Program-made: the position numbers and the translations under genes
In this document: piece by piece, positions 19,074 to 28,616 of the stretch
How the letters are laid out: each line of letters opens with the position of its first letter
Numbering within the stretch: position 1 is the stretch's first letter
Assembly: GCA_022710585.1 (NCBI GenBank)
Contig: JAKLGV010000010.1
Location: 37,905 to 101,904 of the forward strand
Length of the DNA: 64,000 bases
Reading direction: 5' to 3'
Origin: Deltaproteobacteria bacterium
GTDB taxonomy: Bacteria > Desulfobacterota > Syntrophia > Syntrophales > Smithellaceae
Notes under the pieces: generated by a model
Databases searched by the model: none
What the model was told of the DNA's origin: nothing
Seen by the model: the letters and a program-made list of their open reading frames with translations, nothing else

Positions 19074-19716
19074 GCGGGGCCAAAAGAGCCTCTCCGAATA
19101 TGAATCCAAGGCGGTCGTTAAATCAGCGGGCGTCGCGATAACCAGCGAAAAGCTGGCGCGCTCGCGCGAGGAAGCGACGACATTTGCCGAAGAAATCGGG
19201 TACCCCGTGGCGTTGAAAGGCTGTTCCGCCACGCTCGCGCATAAGACAGAAGCGGGTGTTGTCAAACTGAATCTTGCCGACGCCAAAGCGGTACGCGATG
19301 CCTATGACGAGATTACCGGCAGGGTTTCTGAAATAGACGGTGTGCTGGTACAGGAGATGATCAAGGGTAGCCGGGAGTTTGTCATCGGGCTTACCCGTGA
19401 CCCGCAATTCGGGCCGTGCGTCATGTTCGGGATCGGCGGTATCTTTACCGAAGCAATCAAGGACGTGAGCTTCCGCATCGCTCCTCTGACTGAAGAAGAC
19501 GCCGAAGAGATGATCGAAGAGATAAAAATGAAAAAATTGCTGGGCGGGTTTCGCGGCAGTCCCGCCGTTGACCGAAGCGAGCTTGTCCGCGCCCTGGTGG
19601 GCATCGGCGAACTGGCTTTAAGGCATAGCGAGATTGCGGAGATCGACATCAATCCGCTGATTATAGCAGGCAATAAACCGGTTGCGGCAGATGCGCTCAT
19701 CATCCTGGCCGGGTAA
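19045..19716 (+). CDS. NDP-forming acyl-CoA synthetase, ATP-grasp (beta-type) subunit
   Basis: This 223-residue ATP-grasp protein begins at a TTG with AAAGGAG 8 nt upstream, overlapping the alpha gene by 29 nt. A longer upstream extension of the frame would need unrelated sequence. Family marks are LSEYESKAVVKSAGV, YPVALKGCSATLAHKTEAG, QEMIKGSREFVIGLTRDPQFGP (as successive pieces), the FGIGGIFTEAIKD loop and DINPLI near the end. It supplies the nucleotide-binding half that phosphorylates the alpha-subunit histidine. Tight overlap suggests translational coupling and equal amounts. Confidence 0.85.
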   Translation: MEQILKNAIKRGQKSLSEYESKAVVKSAGVAITSEKLARSREEATTFAEEIGYPVALKGCSATLAHKTEAGVVKLNLADAKAVRDAYDEITGRVSEIDGVLVQEMIKGSREFVIGLTRDPQFGPCVMFGIGGIFTEAIKDVSFRIAPLTEEDAEEMIEEIKMKKLLGGFRGSPAVDRSELVRALVGIGELALRHSEIAEIDINPLIIAGNKPVAADALIILAG

Positions 19717-19729
19717 CGGAAAAGGCAAA

Positions 19730-19756
19730 TAGTCATGAAAATATTTTTCATGACTA
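19730..19756. promoter_or_regulatory. Perfect 27-nt palindrome between synthetase and dehydrogenase genes
   Basis: The arm TAGTCATGAAAA and its exact reverse complement are separated by three bases (TAT). It starts 14 nt after the synthetase stop and ends 47 nt before the dehydrogenase start. It may be an operator, or a hairpin separating the two transcripts. There is no T-tract. Confidence 0.55.
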
Positions 19757-19802
19757 CTTGATAAAGTATCAACAGGAAACACAAGCAACAAGGAGAAAAA
19801 AC

Positions 19803-21632
19803 ATGGCATCAAATTTTTTGTATTCGACACGTGAACAAAAGTTCATCTTGAAGGAATGGCTTGACCTGAGCAAAGTCTTCGGCGCAGGCCGTTTCCAGGG
19901 CGGCTACAGCGTCGACGATATCGATTCGATTCTGGAAAACGCGATGAAGATCGCCAAACTGTCCATCGCGCCCACCAGCGACGACGGCGACAACATCCAT
20001 GCCGTTTACAAGGCGGGCAAGGTCACAACTCCCGAATCCTACAAGAAAGGCTACTGGGACATCCAGGAAAACGGCCTCGGCAGCAGCAACGCCGACCATT
20101 CGGACCCCAGCTCCATGCCGCTTTGCGTGATGGGAGCGACCAATGAATACCTGGCGGCGGCCAACGCTTCGCTGGGACCCTACGCGATGGCGACAACCGG
20201 TTCCGCCGGTCTCATCCGCGACTTCGGCAGCGAAAAAGTCAAGAATATCTTCCTGCCCAAAATGTTTTCCGGTCAATGGGCCGGTACCATGGACCTTACT
20301 GAACCCAACAGCGGATCCGACGTCGGCGACATCACCACCAAGGCAACCCCCACCAGCGAACCTGGTGTCTATAACATTGTCGGCACCAAATGCTTCATCA
20401 CCGGCGGCGATCAGGACCTCACCGAAAATATCATTCACCTGACACTCGCCCGCATCGAGGGATGCGCTCCGGGAACAAAGGGCATTTCGCTTTTTGTCGT
20501 TCCCAAGTTCTGGCCGGACGCAAACGGCGAGAAGGGCGAAGCCAACGATGTGAACTGCGGCGGCATTGAACACAAAATGGGGCTGCGCGGTTCGGCCACG
20601 GCCATCGTCAATTACGGCGAGGAAAACAAGTGCCGCGGCTACCTGCTCGGCGATCCCCCCGTGGACGGCAAGGGACAGGGCATGGCCCAGATGTTCCAGA
20701 TGATGAATGAAGAGCGCACGGTCACGGGACTTGCGGCCATGTCTGCGGCAACCGTGGCCTACAACAATGCCTGTGCCTACGCGGCCGGACGCATCCAGGG
20801 ACGCCAACTCACCAACCCCAAGGCCGGCAGGGTTCCCATTATCAACCACGAGGATGTGCGCCGTATGCTCATGTTCCAGAAATCCATCACGGAAGCGTCC
20901 CGTGCCATGATCGCCTTCTCGTATTATTGCATGGACATCGCGGAAAACACCGCGGACGAAAACGAACGTAAACTGGCCAAGGCCTATATCGAAGTCAACA
21001 TCCCCATTGTCAAAGCTTGGTGCTCGGACATGGCGTTCCTCTCCATCTCGGAAGCCATGCAGTGTTACGGCGGCTATGGCTTTTCGGAAGAATACCCCAT
21101 CGCCCAGCAGCTCCGCGACTGCCGGATTTATCCCATCTGGGAAGGCACCAATTACATACAGTCCATGGATCTTATCGGACGCAAGTGGATGATGGGTGGA
21201 GGACAGGTCTTTGCTACATGGCTGGGTGAAATTGAAAAGTTCGTGCAGGCCGGCAAATCAAACGCAACGTTCGCTCCGCAGGTCGCCCTGCTGGAAGAGG
21301 CCATAAACAACTATAAGGAAATACAGGCCACCATGGCCGGTTACCTGGGACAGGGAAAACTGGGCATGATCGGCTTCTACGCCACACGGATACTCCATGC
21401 CACGGGTTACATATACGGAGCGAAACTTCTGCTGGAGCAGGCGCTCATCTGCCAGAAGAAAGCCGACGAAATCGGCAAGGATAATTTCGAGTATCCTTTC
21501 CACGCGGGCAAGGTGGCTTCGGCGAAGTTCTTCTGCCACAACATCCTGCCCGTTGTGGGCACGATTTTGAAAGTCATCAAGGAAGGAGATAATTCCATCA
21601 TGGAAATCCCCGAAGCAACTTTCACAATTTAA
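19803..21632 (+). CDS. Acyl-CoA dehydrogenase, long form (~600 residues)
   Basis: The start is the ATG at 19803 behind AAGGAG, giving 609 residues. The acyl-CoA dehydrogenase core is visible: the TGSAGLIRDFG helix region, the DLTEPNSGSDVG FAD/substrate segment, KCFITGGD, the NEERTVTGLAAM helix and the catalytic-base context YPIWEGTNYIQ. About 150 extra C-terminal residues mark the long subfamily related to DmdC-type enzymes, which act on short or branched acyl-CoAs. It oxidises acyl-CoA to enoyl-CoA with FAD and normally passes electrons to ETF. It follows the TetR/synthetase genes and ends at a strong terminator. Confidence 0.9.
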   Translation: MASNFLYSTREQKFILKEWLDLSKVFGAGRFQGGYSVDDIDSILENAMKIAKLSIAPTSDDGDNIHAVYKAGKVTTPESYKKGYWDIQENGLGSSNADHSDPSSMPLCVMGATNEYLAAANASLGPYAMATTGSAGLIRDFGSEKVKNIFLPKMFSGQWAGTMDLTEPNSGSDVGDITTKATPTSEPGVYNIVGTKCFITGGDQDLTENIIHLTLARIEGCAPGTKGISLFVVPKFWPDANGEKGEANDVNCGGIEHKMGLRGSATAIVNYGEENKCRGYLLGDPPVDGKGQGMAQMFQMMNEERTVTGLAAMSAATVAYNNACAYAAGRIQGRQLTNPKAGRVPIINHEDVRRMLMFQKSITEASRAMIAFSYYCMDIAENTADENERKLAKAYIEVNIPIVKAWCSDMAFLSISEAMQCYGGYGFSEEYPIAQQLRDCRIYPIWEGTNYIQSMDLIGRKWMMGGGQVFATWLGEIEKFVQAGKSNATFAPQVALLEEAINNYKEIQATMAGYLGQGKLGMIGFYATRILHATGYIYGAKLLLEQALICQKKADEIGKDNFEYPFHAGKVASAKFFCHNILPVVGTILKVIKEGDNSIMEIPEATFTI

Positions 21633-21642
21633 AAACTTTTTA

Positions 21643-21675
21643 GGGACGGGAGAATTCTCGCCCGTCCCTTTTTCT
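21643..21675 (+). terminator. Intrinsic terminator after the acyl-CoA dehydrogenase
   Basis: GGGACGGG and CCCGTCCC form an 8-bp stem around AGAATTCTCG, followed by TTTTTCTTTTTC. It lies 11 nt past the stop codon. Confidence 0.85.
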
Positions 21676-21718
21676 TTTTCCGTAAACACTGAAACACTTT
21701 TTTGACATTACCGAAACA

Positions 21719-21749
21719 AATTAGTTTATTAATGGTAAATTTACTAATT
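21719..21749. promoter_or_regulatory. Inverted repeat with an upstream TTGACA
   Basis: AATTAGT (21719-21725) and ACTAATT (21743-21749) are perfect arms. TTGACA at 21702 with TTTATT 17 nt later would make a weak promoter overlapping the repeat. A second TTGACA sits at 21995 without a good -10. The start site for the Hdr cluster 1 transcript is therefore unresolved. Confidence 0.3.
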
Positions 21750-21827
21750 GTTCTCGGCAAAGACAAAAAAGGTAAGATTGATATCCGGTAGTTTTTGGAA
21801 AATCATATACGCTCCCTTCCTTCTTAG
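21748..21827 (+). pseudogene. Decayed copy of the 3' end of engB
   Basis: The bases read as LFSAKTKKGKIDIR-stop-FLENHIRSLPS-stop once a one-base deletion in the A-run near 21766 is allowed. This parallels the EngB C terminus (ILFSAKTQKGKTDIWDF, LKIHLASLP). Both the frameshift and the TAG in place of the Trp-Asp region show it is non-coding now. Beyond the fragment, 21828-22098 shows no gene. Confidence 0.6.
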
Positions 21828-22098
21828 CGCCCATACAAATCTTTTCCTGTAGGTTGATCAGCAAAAAAAGCTCAATGTGATTAAAGATTTTTTTCAAGGC
21901 CTCCCGAGCACATCTTCCTGAACGACGGTCACTTTTTTAGTCAAGTTATATCAAGTATTTAGAAAAATAAATCAAATAAATTAAGCTTGCTATCTTGACA
22001 GTTAATTTAATTTGTGTTAGCCGAATGACGCTTGTTGGAAGAAGTTTTTTGACAAAATATTTAGAGGTTCTTTAATATATCAGAAGAGGTGTAATCAG

Positions 22099-25000
22099 GT
22101 GCTAAAAGATAACGAAAAAGTTGGTGCTGTAATGGTAGTTGGTTCGGGAATCGCCGGTATCCAGGCGTCTCTCGATTTGGCCAATTCCGGAATGAAAGTA
22201 TATCTCGTCGAAAACGGAATCAGCATCGGCGGTGTCATGGCTCAGTTGGACAAGACCTTTCCCACCAATGACTGTTCCGCCTGTATATTGTCCCCCAAAC
22301 TGGTCGAAGTCGGCCGCCATCCCAATGTTGAAATCAAGACCCGGCGGACAGTTAATTCGGTCGAAGGTGAACCCGGAAAATTCAAAGTTAAAATGACATC
22401 CGCTCCGCGGTTCGTCAATCTGGATAAATGTACGGGTTGCGGTGACTGTGCCAAAGTCTGTCCCGTTTCGGTTCCCGCCGGATTTAACGGCAATCTCAGT
22501 GAAAGGAAAGCCGTCTATCGTCATTTCCCGCAGGCCATTCCCAGCGGTTTTGCGATTGACAAAGTGGGAACCTCTCCCTGTAAAGCCCATTGCCCCACGC
22601 ACATCAGCGTTCAGGGTTATGTGGCACTGATTGCCGAAGGCAAATTCAAGGAAGCACTGAAGCTCATCAAACAGGATAATCCTTTCCCCATCGTCTGCGG
22701 TCGCGTTTGCAATCATCCCTGCGAAACGGCCTGTATGCGAGCCAAGGTGGATGATCCGATCGATATTATGCACCTCAAGCAATTCGTCGCTGATCTGGAT
22801 CTGAACAGTGACACCCGCTATATTCCCGAAAAGAAAGAAAGCAAGGGCAAGAAAGTCGCCGTGGTCGGCGCCGGTCCTTCGGGCCTGACCTGCGCTTATT
22901 ATCTGGCCATTGAAGGCTACGATGTGGACGTTTTCGAAGCCCTGCCCGTTGCGGGTGGCTGGTTGGCCGTGGGTATTCCCGAATACCGCCTGCCCAAGAA
23001 TGTTCTGAAGGCTGAAATCAAAATCATCGAAGATCTCGGTGTGAAAATTCACCTCAATAAGCGAGTCGGCAAGGATATTTCCTTTGATAAATTGAAGTCC
23101 GATTACAGCGCCATCTTCATCGGCTGCGGTACCATGAAGAGCAGCAAACTCAACATTCCCGGCGAAGATATGAAGGGCGTTGTTCACGGCGTTGATTATC
23201 TGCTGAAAGTCAACCTGGGCGAAAAAGTTTCCCTGGGTGATAAAGTCGCGGTCATCGGCGGCGGTAACGTCGCGATGGATGCCGTGCGCACGGCGGTCAG
23301 AACCGGCTCCAAAGAAGTCTTCATTCTCTATCGTCGTACCCGCGCGGAAATGCCCGCGTCTCCGGAAGAAATCGAAGAAGCCATTGAAGAAGGAATCGAA
23401 ATGAAATTCCTCGTGGCCCCGAAAAAAGTTGTGGGCAAGGATGGAAAAGTGACCGGCATCGAATGCACGCGCATGGAACTGGGTGAACCGGATGCCAGCG
23501 GCCGTCGCCGTCCTGTGGAAATCAAAGGCTCCGAATTTATTGTCGAATGCGACGCCATCGTTCCCGCCATCGGTCAGGAAGCCGATTTGTCTTTCATTAC
23601 CAAGGAAAGCGGCGTCTCCATTAACAAATGGAATAATGTAGATTTCGATAAAATCACTTACGCGACCAACGTTCCCGGTATCTTCACCGGCGGTGACGTT
23701 TCTACCGGTCCCCAGACCGTCGTCAAGGCTGTTTTCTCCGGTAAGGAAGCGGCCAAATCCATCGACCGCTATCTGCGCGGCGAGGATATGAAGACCGGTC
23801 GTGAAAAAGACTGGACCAAGGATCTGGCAGACAAAGCTGATCTTTCCAATTTCTCCAAAGTTCCGCGCGAGAAATATCCGCTCATGAAGCCGGAAGATCG
23901 CAAAACCAATTTCAAGGAAGTCGGTCTTGGTTTCTCCGAGGCCCAGGCCAAAGCGGAAGCTCTGCGCTGTCTGTCCTGCGGTGTCTGTTCCGAATGTTAT
24001 CAGTGCGTGGACGCCTGTATTGCCAAGGCCATCGACCATGACATGACAGTTACCGAAGAAACCATCGAAGTCGGTGCCATTATCGCGTCGGCCGGTTTTG
24101 AAATTTTCGATGCCCGCCTGCGCGGCGAATACGGTTACGGGATTTACAAGAATGTCGTTTCGGCGCTTCAGTTTGAAAGAATTCTCTCCGCGTCCGGTCC
24201 GTTCTTCGGTCACGTCCAGAGAATTTCCGACGGCAAGGAACCCAAGAAGGTTGCTTTCATTCAGTGCGTCGGTTCGCGCGACACGTCCTGCGGCAACAGC
24301 TGGTGTTCGTCCGTTTGCTGTATGTACGCCACCAAAGAAGCCATCATCGGTAAGGAACACGCCAAAGGATTGGAACCCACCATTTTCTATATGGACATTC
24401 GCGCGCACGGTAAGGATTTCGACCGGTTTGTTAATCGCGCCAAAAATGAATACGGTATCCGTTATATCCGTTCGATGCCCTCCGTCATCAAAGAATTGCA
24501 GCAGACCAATAATCTGCTGATTACATACGTCAATCAGGACGGAACGCTGACCGAAGAAGAATTCGATATGGTCGTTCTGTCCGTTGGCCTGATGCCTCCC
24601 AAGGAAGCCAAACAGCTTGCCGCCAGCCTCGGCGTTGAACTGGAAGAACACGGTTTCTGCAAGACATCACTGGAGAATCCGGTTCAGACATCGCGCCCCG
24701 GCGTGTTCGTCTGCGGCGCCTTCGGCGGTCCCAAGGATATTCCGGAAACGGTTATGGAAGCATCAGCCGCTGCCGCCTGTGCGGAAGGATTGCTTGCGGC
24801 CAAACGCGGTACTATGATCACACCGGTGGAAAATCCGGAAGAGAAGGATATGCGCGGACAGGGCGTGCGCACCGGCGTATTTGTCTGCCATTGTGGTATC
24901 AATATCGGTGGTGTTGTGGACGTCCCCGCCGTCCGTGATTATGCCGCCACACTGCCCACCGTTGTCTATACAGCCGACAATCTTTTCACCTGCTCCCAGG

Positions 25001-26532
25001 ACACGGCGGTGAAGATGAAGGAAGTCATCGAAGAACAGAATCTGACCCGCGTGGTCGTGGCTTCCTGCTCGCCCCGGACGCATGAAGGGCTGTTCCAGGA
25101 AAACTGCGAAAAGGCCGGTCTGAACCGGTATCTCTTCGAGATGGCCAACATCCGTGACCAGAACTCCTGGGTACATATGCACGAGCCAAAAGAGGCCACG
25201 GAAAAGGCGAAAGACCTGCTGCGTATGGCTGTCGCCAAGGCGCAGTATCTCAAACCCTTGAAACCCGGTCAGTTATCCGTCAATCATCAGGCATTGATTA
25301 TCGGTGGCGGTTTAGCCGGTATGACCGCGGCGATGTCGCTGGCCGATCAGGGATTTGCCTCCTTCATCGTGGAGAAGGAAGACCGACTGGGCGGCAATTA
25401 CAATCATCTTTATAAAACACTCGAAGGCCTTGACGCGCAGACTCATTTGAAAGGTCTTCTGGATAAAATCTACAAGAATCCGTTAATCACGGTGACAACC
25501 GGTGCCAAAATCGAGAAGATTGAAGGTTTCATCGGCAATTACAAGACGACGGTCAAAGCCAAAGATGGCGAAAAAGTCTTTGAACACGGCGTCGTGATTG
25601 TGGCCACCGGTGCCTACGAGAACAAGACCAAGGAGTATCTCTATGGCCAGAATCCCTGCGTGAAAACACAGCGGGAACTGGAAACCATGATTTATGGCAA
25701 GGACGCCAAACTGGCTGCCGTGAAAAATATCGTCATGATTAATTGTGTCGGCAGCCGCGACAAGGAAAGACCTTACTGCAGCCGCTACTGCTGCTCCGAA
25801 GCGATCAAGAACGCTCTGGAACTCAAAGCGGCCGATCCGTCGCGCGACATTACCATTATCTATCGCGACATCCGAACATTCGCTTTCAAGGAAGATTACT
25901 ACAAGAAGGCGCGCGAAGCGAATATCAAGTTTATCTCTTATGAAGAAGACCGCAAACCGGAAGTGGTGGCCGCCGGCGACAAGGTGGAAGTCAACGTATT
26001 TGATCCGATTCTGAATGAATCCATTACGCTGCCGGCCGATGCGGTTGTGTTGAGCGTCGGTGTTGTGCCGAATCCGGAAAACGCGGCGATCGGCCAGATG
26101 CTGAAAGTCCCGACCAACCAGGACGGTTTCTTCATGGAAGCACACGTCAAATTACGCCCGGTTGATTTTGCGACGGACGGCGTGTTTATGTGCGGCATGT
26201 CCCATTCGCCCAAGTTCAGCGATGAAACCGTCACTTCATCCAACGCCGCGGTATCGCGCGCCTGCACGATCCTGACGCTGGATTACATCGAGGCGGAAGG
26301 CAAGACGGCCTTCGTGAACAAAGAAAGATGTTCCGCGTGCGGTTTGTGCGAAATCAACTGTCCCTATAGCGCTATCAGCGTGAACGTGGCGGAAGGCTGC
26401 GCCGAAGTCAACGCGGTGCTTTGCAAGGGCTGCGGCGTCTGCACGGCATCCTGCCGGATGAACGCTGTCGATCTCAACGGTTTCAACAACGAAGAAGTGC
26501 TGGCACAGATATTTAATTTAAACGAAGGCTAA
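22099..26532 (+). CDS. hdrA: Giant HdrA-GltD-HdrA fusion flavoprotein
   Basis: This 1477-residue protein starts at GTG (22099). Order: an HdrA N-terminal FAD site (GSGIAG 15-20; [11 protein letters not shown] with Cys59/62) and a [4Fe-4S] motif (Cys111/114/117/121). Next comes an inserted GltD/NfnB-like unit with its own ferredoxin-like start (155-235), a FAD Rossmann loop near 257 and a second GGGN loop at 387-390. A Cys-rich motif (624-640) and the rest of the first HdrA follow. A second HdrA module begins at CHCG (930-933), with Rossmann GGGLAG at 1069-1074. The C-terminal pair of [4Fe-4S] motifs starts at Cys1411. HdrA carries the FAD proposed to split electron pairs in heterodisulfide-reductase complexes. 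Three FAD sites and a possible NAD(P)H site in one chain are inferred. It heads a seven-gene cluster. Confidence 0.88.
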   Translation: MLKDNEKVGAVMVVGSGIAGIQASLDLANSGMKVYLVENGISIGGVMAQLDKTFPTNDCSACILSPKLVEVGRHPNVEIKTRRTVNSVEGEPGKFKVKMTSAPRFVNLDKCTGCGDCAKVCPVSVPAGFNGNLSERKAVYRHFPQAIPSGFAIDKVGTSPCKAHCPTHISVQGYVALIAEGKFKEALKLIKQDNPFPIVCGRVCNHPCETACMRAKVDDPIDIMHLKQFVADLDLNSDTRYIPEKKESKGKKVAVVGAGPSGLTCAYYLAIEGYDVDVFEALPVAGGWLAVGIPEYRLPKNVLKAEIKIIEDLGVKIHLNKRVGKDISFDKLKSDYSAIFIGCGTMKSSKLNIPGEDMKGVVHGVDYLLKVNLGEKVSLGDKVAVIGGGNVAMDAVRTAVRTGSKEVFILYRRTRAEMPASPEEIEEAIEEGIEMKFLVAPKKVVGKDGKVTGIECTRMELGEPDASGRRRPVEIKGSEFIVECDAIVPAIGQEADLSFITKESGVSINKWNNVDFDKITYATNVPGIFTGGDVSTGPQTVVKAVFSGKEAAKSIDRYLRGEDMKTGREKDWTKDLADKADLSNFSKVPREKYPLMKPEDRKTNFKEVGLGFSEAQAKAEALRCLSCGVCSECYQCVDACIAKAIDHDMTVTEETIEVGAIIASAGFEIFDARLRGEYGYGIYKNVVSALQFERILSASGPFFGHVQRISDGKEPKKVAFIQCVGSRDTSCGNSWCSSVCCMYATKEAIIGKEHAKGLEPTIFYMDIRAHGKDFDRFVNRAKNEYGIRYIRSMPSVIKELQQTNNLLITYVNQDGTLTEEEFDMVVLSVGLMPPKEAKQLAASLGVELEEHGFCKTSLENPVQTSRPGVFVCGAFGGPKDIPETVMEASAAAACAEGLLAAKRGTMITPVENPEEKDMRGQGVRTGVFVCHCGINIGGVVDVPAVRDYAATLPTVVYTADNLFTCSQDTAVKMKEVIEEQNLTRVVVASCSPRTHEGLFQENCEKAGLNRYLFEMANIRDQNSWVHMHEPKEATEKAKDLLRMAVAKAQYLKPLKPGQLSVNHQALIIGGGLAGMTAAMSLADQGFASFIVEKEDRLGGNYNHLYKTLEGLDAQTHLKGLLDKIYKNPLITVTTGAKIEKIEGFIGNYKTTVKAKDGEKVFEHGVVIVATGAYENKTKEYLYGQNPCVKTQRELETMIYGKDAKLAAVKNIVMINCVGSRDKERPYCSRYCCSEAIKNALELKAADPSRDITIIYRDIRTFAFKEDYYKKAREANIKFISYEEDRKPEVVAAGDKVEVNVFDPILNESITLPADAVVLSVGVVPNPENAAIGQMLKVPTNQDGFFMEAHVKLRPVDFATDGVFMCGMSHSPKFSDETVTSSNAAVSRACTILTLDYIEAEGKTAFVNKERCSACGLCEINCPYSAISVNVAEGCAEVNAVLCKGCGVCTASCRMNAVDLNGFNNEEVLAQIFNLNEG

Positions 26533-26570
26533 ACGGCTCCAAGACCGTCAAGCTGTTGGAAGGAGAATAT

Positions 26571-27011
26571 ATGGCTGAAAATGTAGCAACCAAAGACTGG
26601 CAACCGAAATTCGTTGCCATCGTCTGCAACTGGTGCACCTACGCGGGCGCCGATCTGGCGGGGATCAGTAGAATTCAGTACCCGACCAATGTCCGGATCA
26701 TCCGCGTTCCCTGCACGGGACGAATCAATCCGTTCTACCTCGTGAAAGCCCTGCAGACCGGTGCCGACGGCGTTCTGGTATCGGGTTGACACCCGGGTGA
26801 ATGCCACTATATCTCGGGAAATCTGGTGGCACGGCGCAAGTTTGCGACGTTAAAAAGTTTCCTGAATTACATCGGTGTGGAAGGCGACAGAACCATCTTT
26901 ACATGGGTTTCCGCCTCCGAAGGTGACAGATGGGCGCAGGTCATCAAAGGCGCTACGGAAAAAATCAAGGCGCTGGGACCGGCGAACAAGTTAATAAAAA
27001 ATATAGGATAA
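26571..27011 (+). CDS. mvhD: MvhD-family iron-sulfur subunit, predicted selenoprotein (Sec73)
   Basis: The frame starts at ATG 26571 (AAGGAG upstream) and runs 146 codons to 27011 if the in-frame TGA at 26787-26789 is read as selenocysteine. Similarity to the paralogue at 34963-35400 continues on both sides: [19 protein letters not shown] here, GADGVLVGGCHPGDCHY there, so the TGA replaces a conserved Cys. Downstream, [12 protein letters not shown] matches NTGNLYARRRLA. Other shared cysteines (CNWC at 19-22, Cys48, Cys76) remain. MvhD carries a [2Fe-2S] cluster and delivers electrons to HdrA. Cys/Sec exchange in this family is known from methanogen VhuD-type proteins. A hairpin suited to a bacterial SECIS follows. 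Conventional gene callers will split or truncate this gene. A plain nonsense mutation is the alternative. Confidence 0.85.
26787..26831 (+). promoter_or_regulatory. UGA codon and candidate bacterial SECIS hairpin
   Basis: TGA at 26787-26789 is followed by a stem: TGCCAC (26802-26807) with GTGGCA (26826-26831), extended by U-G, A-U and, after one mismatch, two A-U pairs to an 8-nt loop (CTCGGGAA, 26813-26820). The loop centre is about 27 nt past the TGA, within the spacing used by bacterial SECIS elements. The fold was made by eye. Confidence 0.6.
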
Positions 27012-27048
27012 ATTTTCGCATTAAAAAATTAACGGGGAATCAATAACT

Positions 27049-28059
27049 GTGGAAAACATCGATACGAAATTACGGGAAGAAGCAAAAAGGCTGCTTTTGG
27101 AAAAGAGGGTCGACGTGATCGTCGGTTATGAACAAGGCACGCTTCCATTGACGGCGACACCCTGCTTTATCACGACGCCGGAAGAAGCAGATAAACTGGT
27201 CTGGAATAATCTCTGCACGCAGAATCTGGCCAAGTACGTTCATGATTTGATCATCGCGCATAAAAATTCGCAAAAGCGGGTCAAACCGGAAGACCGGAAG
27301 AAAAAAGTGATCGGCGTTGTCGCCCGCGGCTGCACAACCCGTTCGCTGATCATTCATCTGCAGGAAAGACAATACGATCGCGATTCAGTCTATATCATCG
27401 GTGTTCCCTGTGACGGCTATATTGACGGCAAGGGCCTGAAAGTCGCGGTCGGCGGAGCGGACATCAGCGAAGGTTCGCTGGATGGCGGCCAGATCAAGAT
27501 GAAAACATCCGACGGCGACAAGACCGTCGCGCTGAAAGATGTGCTGGCGGATAACTGCAAGACCTGCCGGTTTAACAATCCCATTATTTCCGATGTGATG
27601 ATCGGACAAAACGCTCCGGCGATGAATCCCGACGCGGAATATAATGACGTCAAGGAATTTGAAGGCAAATCGATTGAAGAACGCTGGGCCTATTTCACCA
27701 AGGAAATGGAAAAATGCATCCGCTGTTATGCCTGCCGTCAGGCCTGTCCTTCCTGCTACTGTCCAACCTGTTTTGTGGAACAGAGTCAGCCGCAGTGGGT
27801 GGGCATCGGCGAAGATCCATCCGATACGCAGGTTTTCCAATTGATGAGACTGTTCCATATGGTCGGACGCTGCGTGGATTGCGGTTCTTGTATTTCTGTC
27901 TGTCCGATGGGCGTGGATCTGCGCAAGTTCCTCAAGAAACTCGACAAGGATTGCTTCGAATTTTTCGGCAACCGCGCCGGTTCCAACATGGAAGATATGC
28001 CGCCGCTGGGCAAATATGATGAACATCACGACAAGGGAGACTTTGTCTTCAACCCATAA
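27049..28059 (+). CDS. Two-[4Fe-4S] protein of the Hdr-Flx cluster (FlxC-like)
   Basis: This 336-residue protein (GTG start) has an N-terminal region without a named fold ('LREEAKRLLLEK', then 'VIGVVARGCTTRSLIIHLQE', reminiscent of FrhB-type starts). A cysteine set CKTCRF near residue 173 follows, then two ferredoxin-like motifs: CIRCYACRQACPSCYCPTC and CVDCGSCISVCP. A shorter paralogue (35397-36263) sits in the same place, right after MvhD, in cluster 2. I take it as an electron-wiring subunit of an Flx/Hdr complex, acting in the cytoplasm. It is likely co-transcribed with the Sec-MvhD gene 37 nt upstream. FlxC is the closest named role, but the letter is tentative. Confidence 0.7.
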   Translation: MENIDTKLREEAKRLLLEKRVDVIVGYEQGTLPLTATPCFITTPEEADKLVWNNLCTQNLAKYVHDLIIAHKNSQKRVKPEDRKKKVIGVVARGCTTRSLIIHLQERQYDRDSVYIIGVPCDGYIDGKGLKVAVGGADISEGSLDGGQIKMKTSDGDKTVALKDVLADNCKTCRFNNPIISDVMIGQNAPAMNPDAEYNDVKEFEGKSIEERWAYFTKEMEKCIRCYACRQACPSCYCPTCFVEQSQPQWVGIGEDPSDTQVFQLMRLFHMVGRCVDCGSCISVCPMGVDLRKFLKKLDKDCFEFFGNRAGSNMEDMPPLGKYDEHHDKGDFVFNP

Positions 28060-28083
28060 TCAGTTTGAGTGAATGGAGTTTAC

Positions 28084-28608
28084 ATGGAAACTTTTCTGGA
28101 AGAAGTAAACAAAAAGATCAACGGAGTGCCGCTGCAGCGCTGCTATCACTGCCGCAAATGCACGGCCGGCTGCCCCATGACGAAGCACATGGAATATAAC
28201 CCGAATAAGGTTATCAAAATGATTCAGAACGGCCAGCGCGACAAAGTGCTCAACAGTTCCACCATCTGGATGTGCCTCTCCTGCGAAACCTGCATTACCC
28301 GCTGCCCCAATGAGGTGGATATTGCGAGCATGATGGATGTGCTCCGGCAGATGGCCATAAAGAACGGCACCGTCCGTGAGGCGAATGTTCTGAAGTTCCA
28401 TGAGTCATTCCTGGCCGGTATGAAGTTCGGTGGACGCATCAACGAACCGATGATGATGGTACAGTACAAGCTCAAGTCCGGAGATTATTTTGCTGACGCA
28501 TTGCTGGGACTGGATATGTTCAAGAAAGGCAAACTGGCGTTGCTTTCTCCACGGACGAAAGACATGAAGTCGGTTCGAAATATTTTTGAAAAAACAAAGC
28601 AATCGTAA
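28084..28608 (+). CDS. hdrC: HdrC, heterodisulfide reductase subunit C
   Basis: This 174-residue protein starts at ATG 28084, with GGAG just upstream; an in-frame ATG at 28069 has no ribosome binding site. Two [4Fe-4S] motifs, CYHCRKCTAGCPM and CLSCETCITRCPN, are spaced as in HdrC, with 'RCYHCRKCTAGCP' near residue 17. HdrC passes electrons from HdrA clusters to the catalytic HdrB. hdrB follows 42 nt later, with a perfect palindrome in the gap. Cluster 2 has these two functions fused in one HdrD-like chain. Confidence 0.88.
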   Translation: METFLEEVNKKINGVPLQRCYHCRKCTAGCPMTKHMEYNPNKVIKMIQNGQRDKVLNSSTIWMCLSCETCITRCPNEVDIASMMDVLRQMAIKNGTVREANVLKFHESFLAGMKFGGRINEPMMMVQYKLKSGDYFADALLGLDMFKKGKLALLSPRTKDMKSVRNIFEKTKQS

Positions 28609-28616
28609 GGAGTAAA

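Noticed and set aside
17655..19716. The two acyl-CoA synthetase genes as one gene broken by a frameshift
   Set aside because: The second part has its own TTG start with a well-placed AAAGGAG, and split alpha/beta forms of this enzyme are known.
19809..20849. A 346-codon minus-strand frame opposite acyl-CoA dehydrogenase 1
   Set aside because: Shadow of a well-supported + strand gene; no ribosome binding site and no family match.
22102..24651. An 849-codon open frame on the minus strand opposite the giant HdrA
   Set aside because: It follows codon-position bias of the real + strand gene; its protein has no domain likeness and low-complexity Phe/Gly/Asn runs. The + strand protein is clearly HdrA.
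26787..26789. TGA in mvhD read as a simple nonsense mutation
   Set aside because: It replaces a conserved Cys exactly, no other damage is present, and a SECIS-like hairpin follows. It remains the alternative if selenium machinery is absent.
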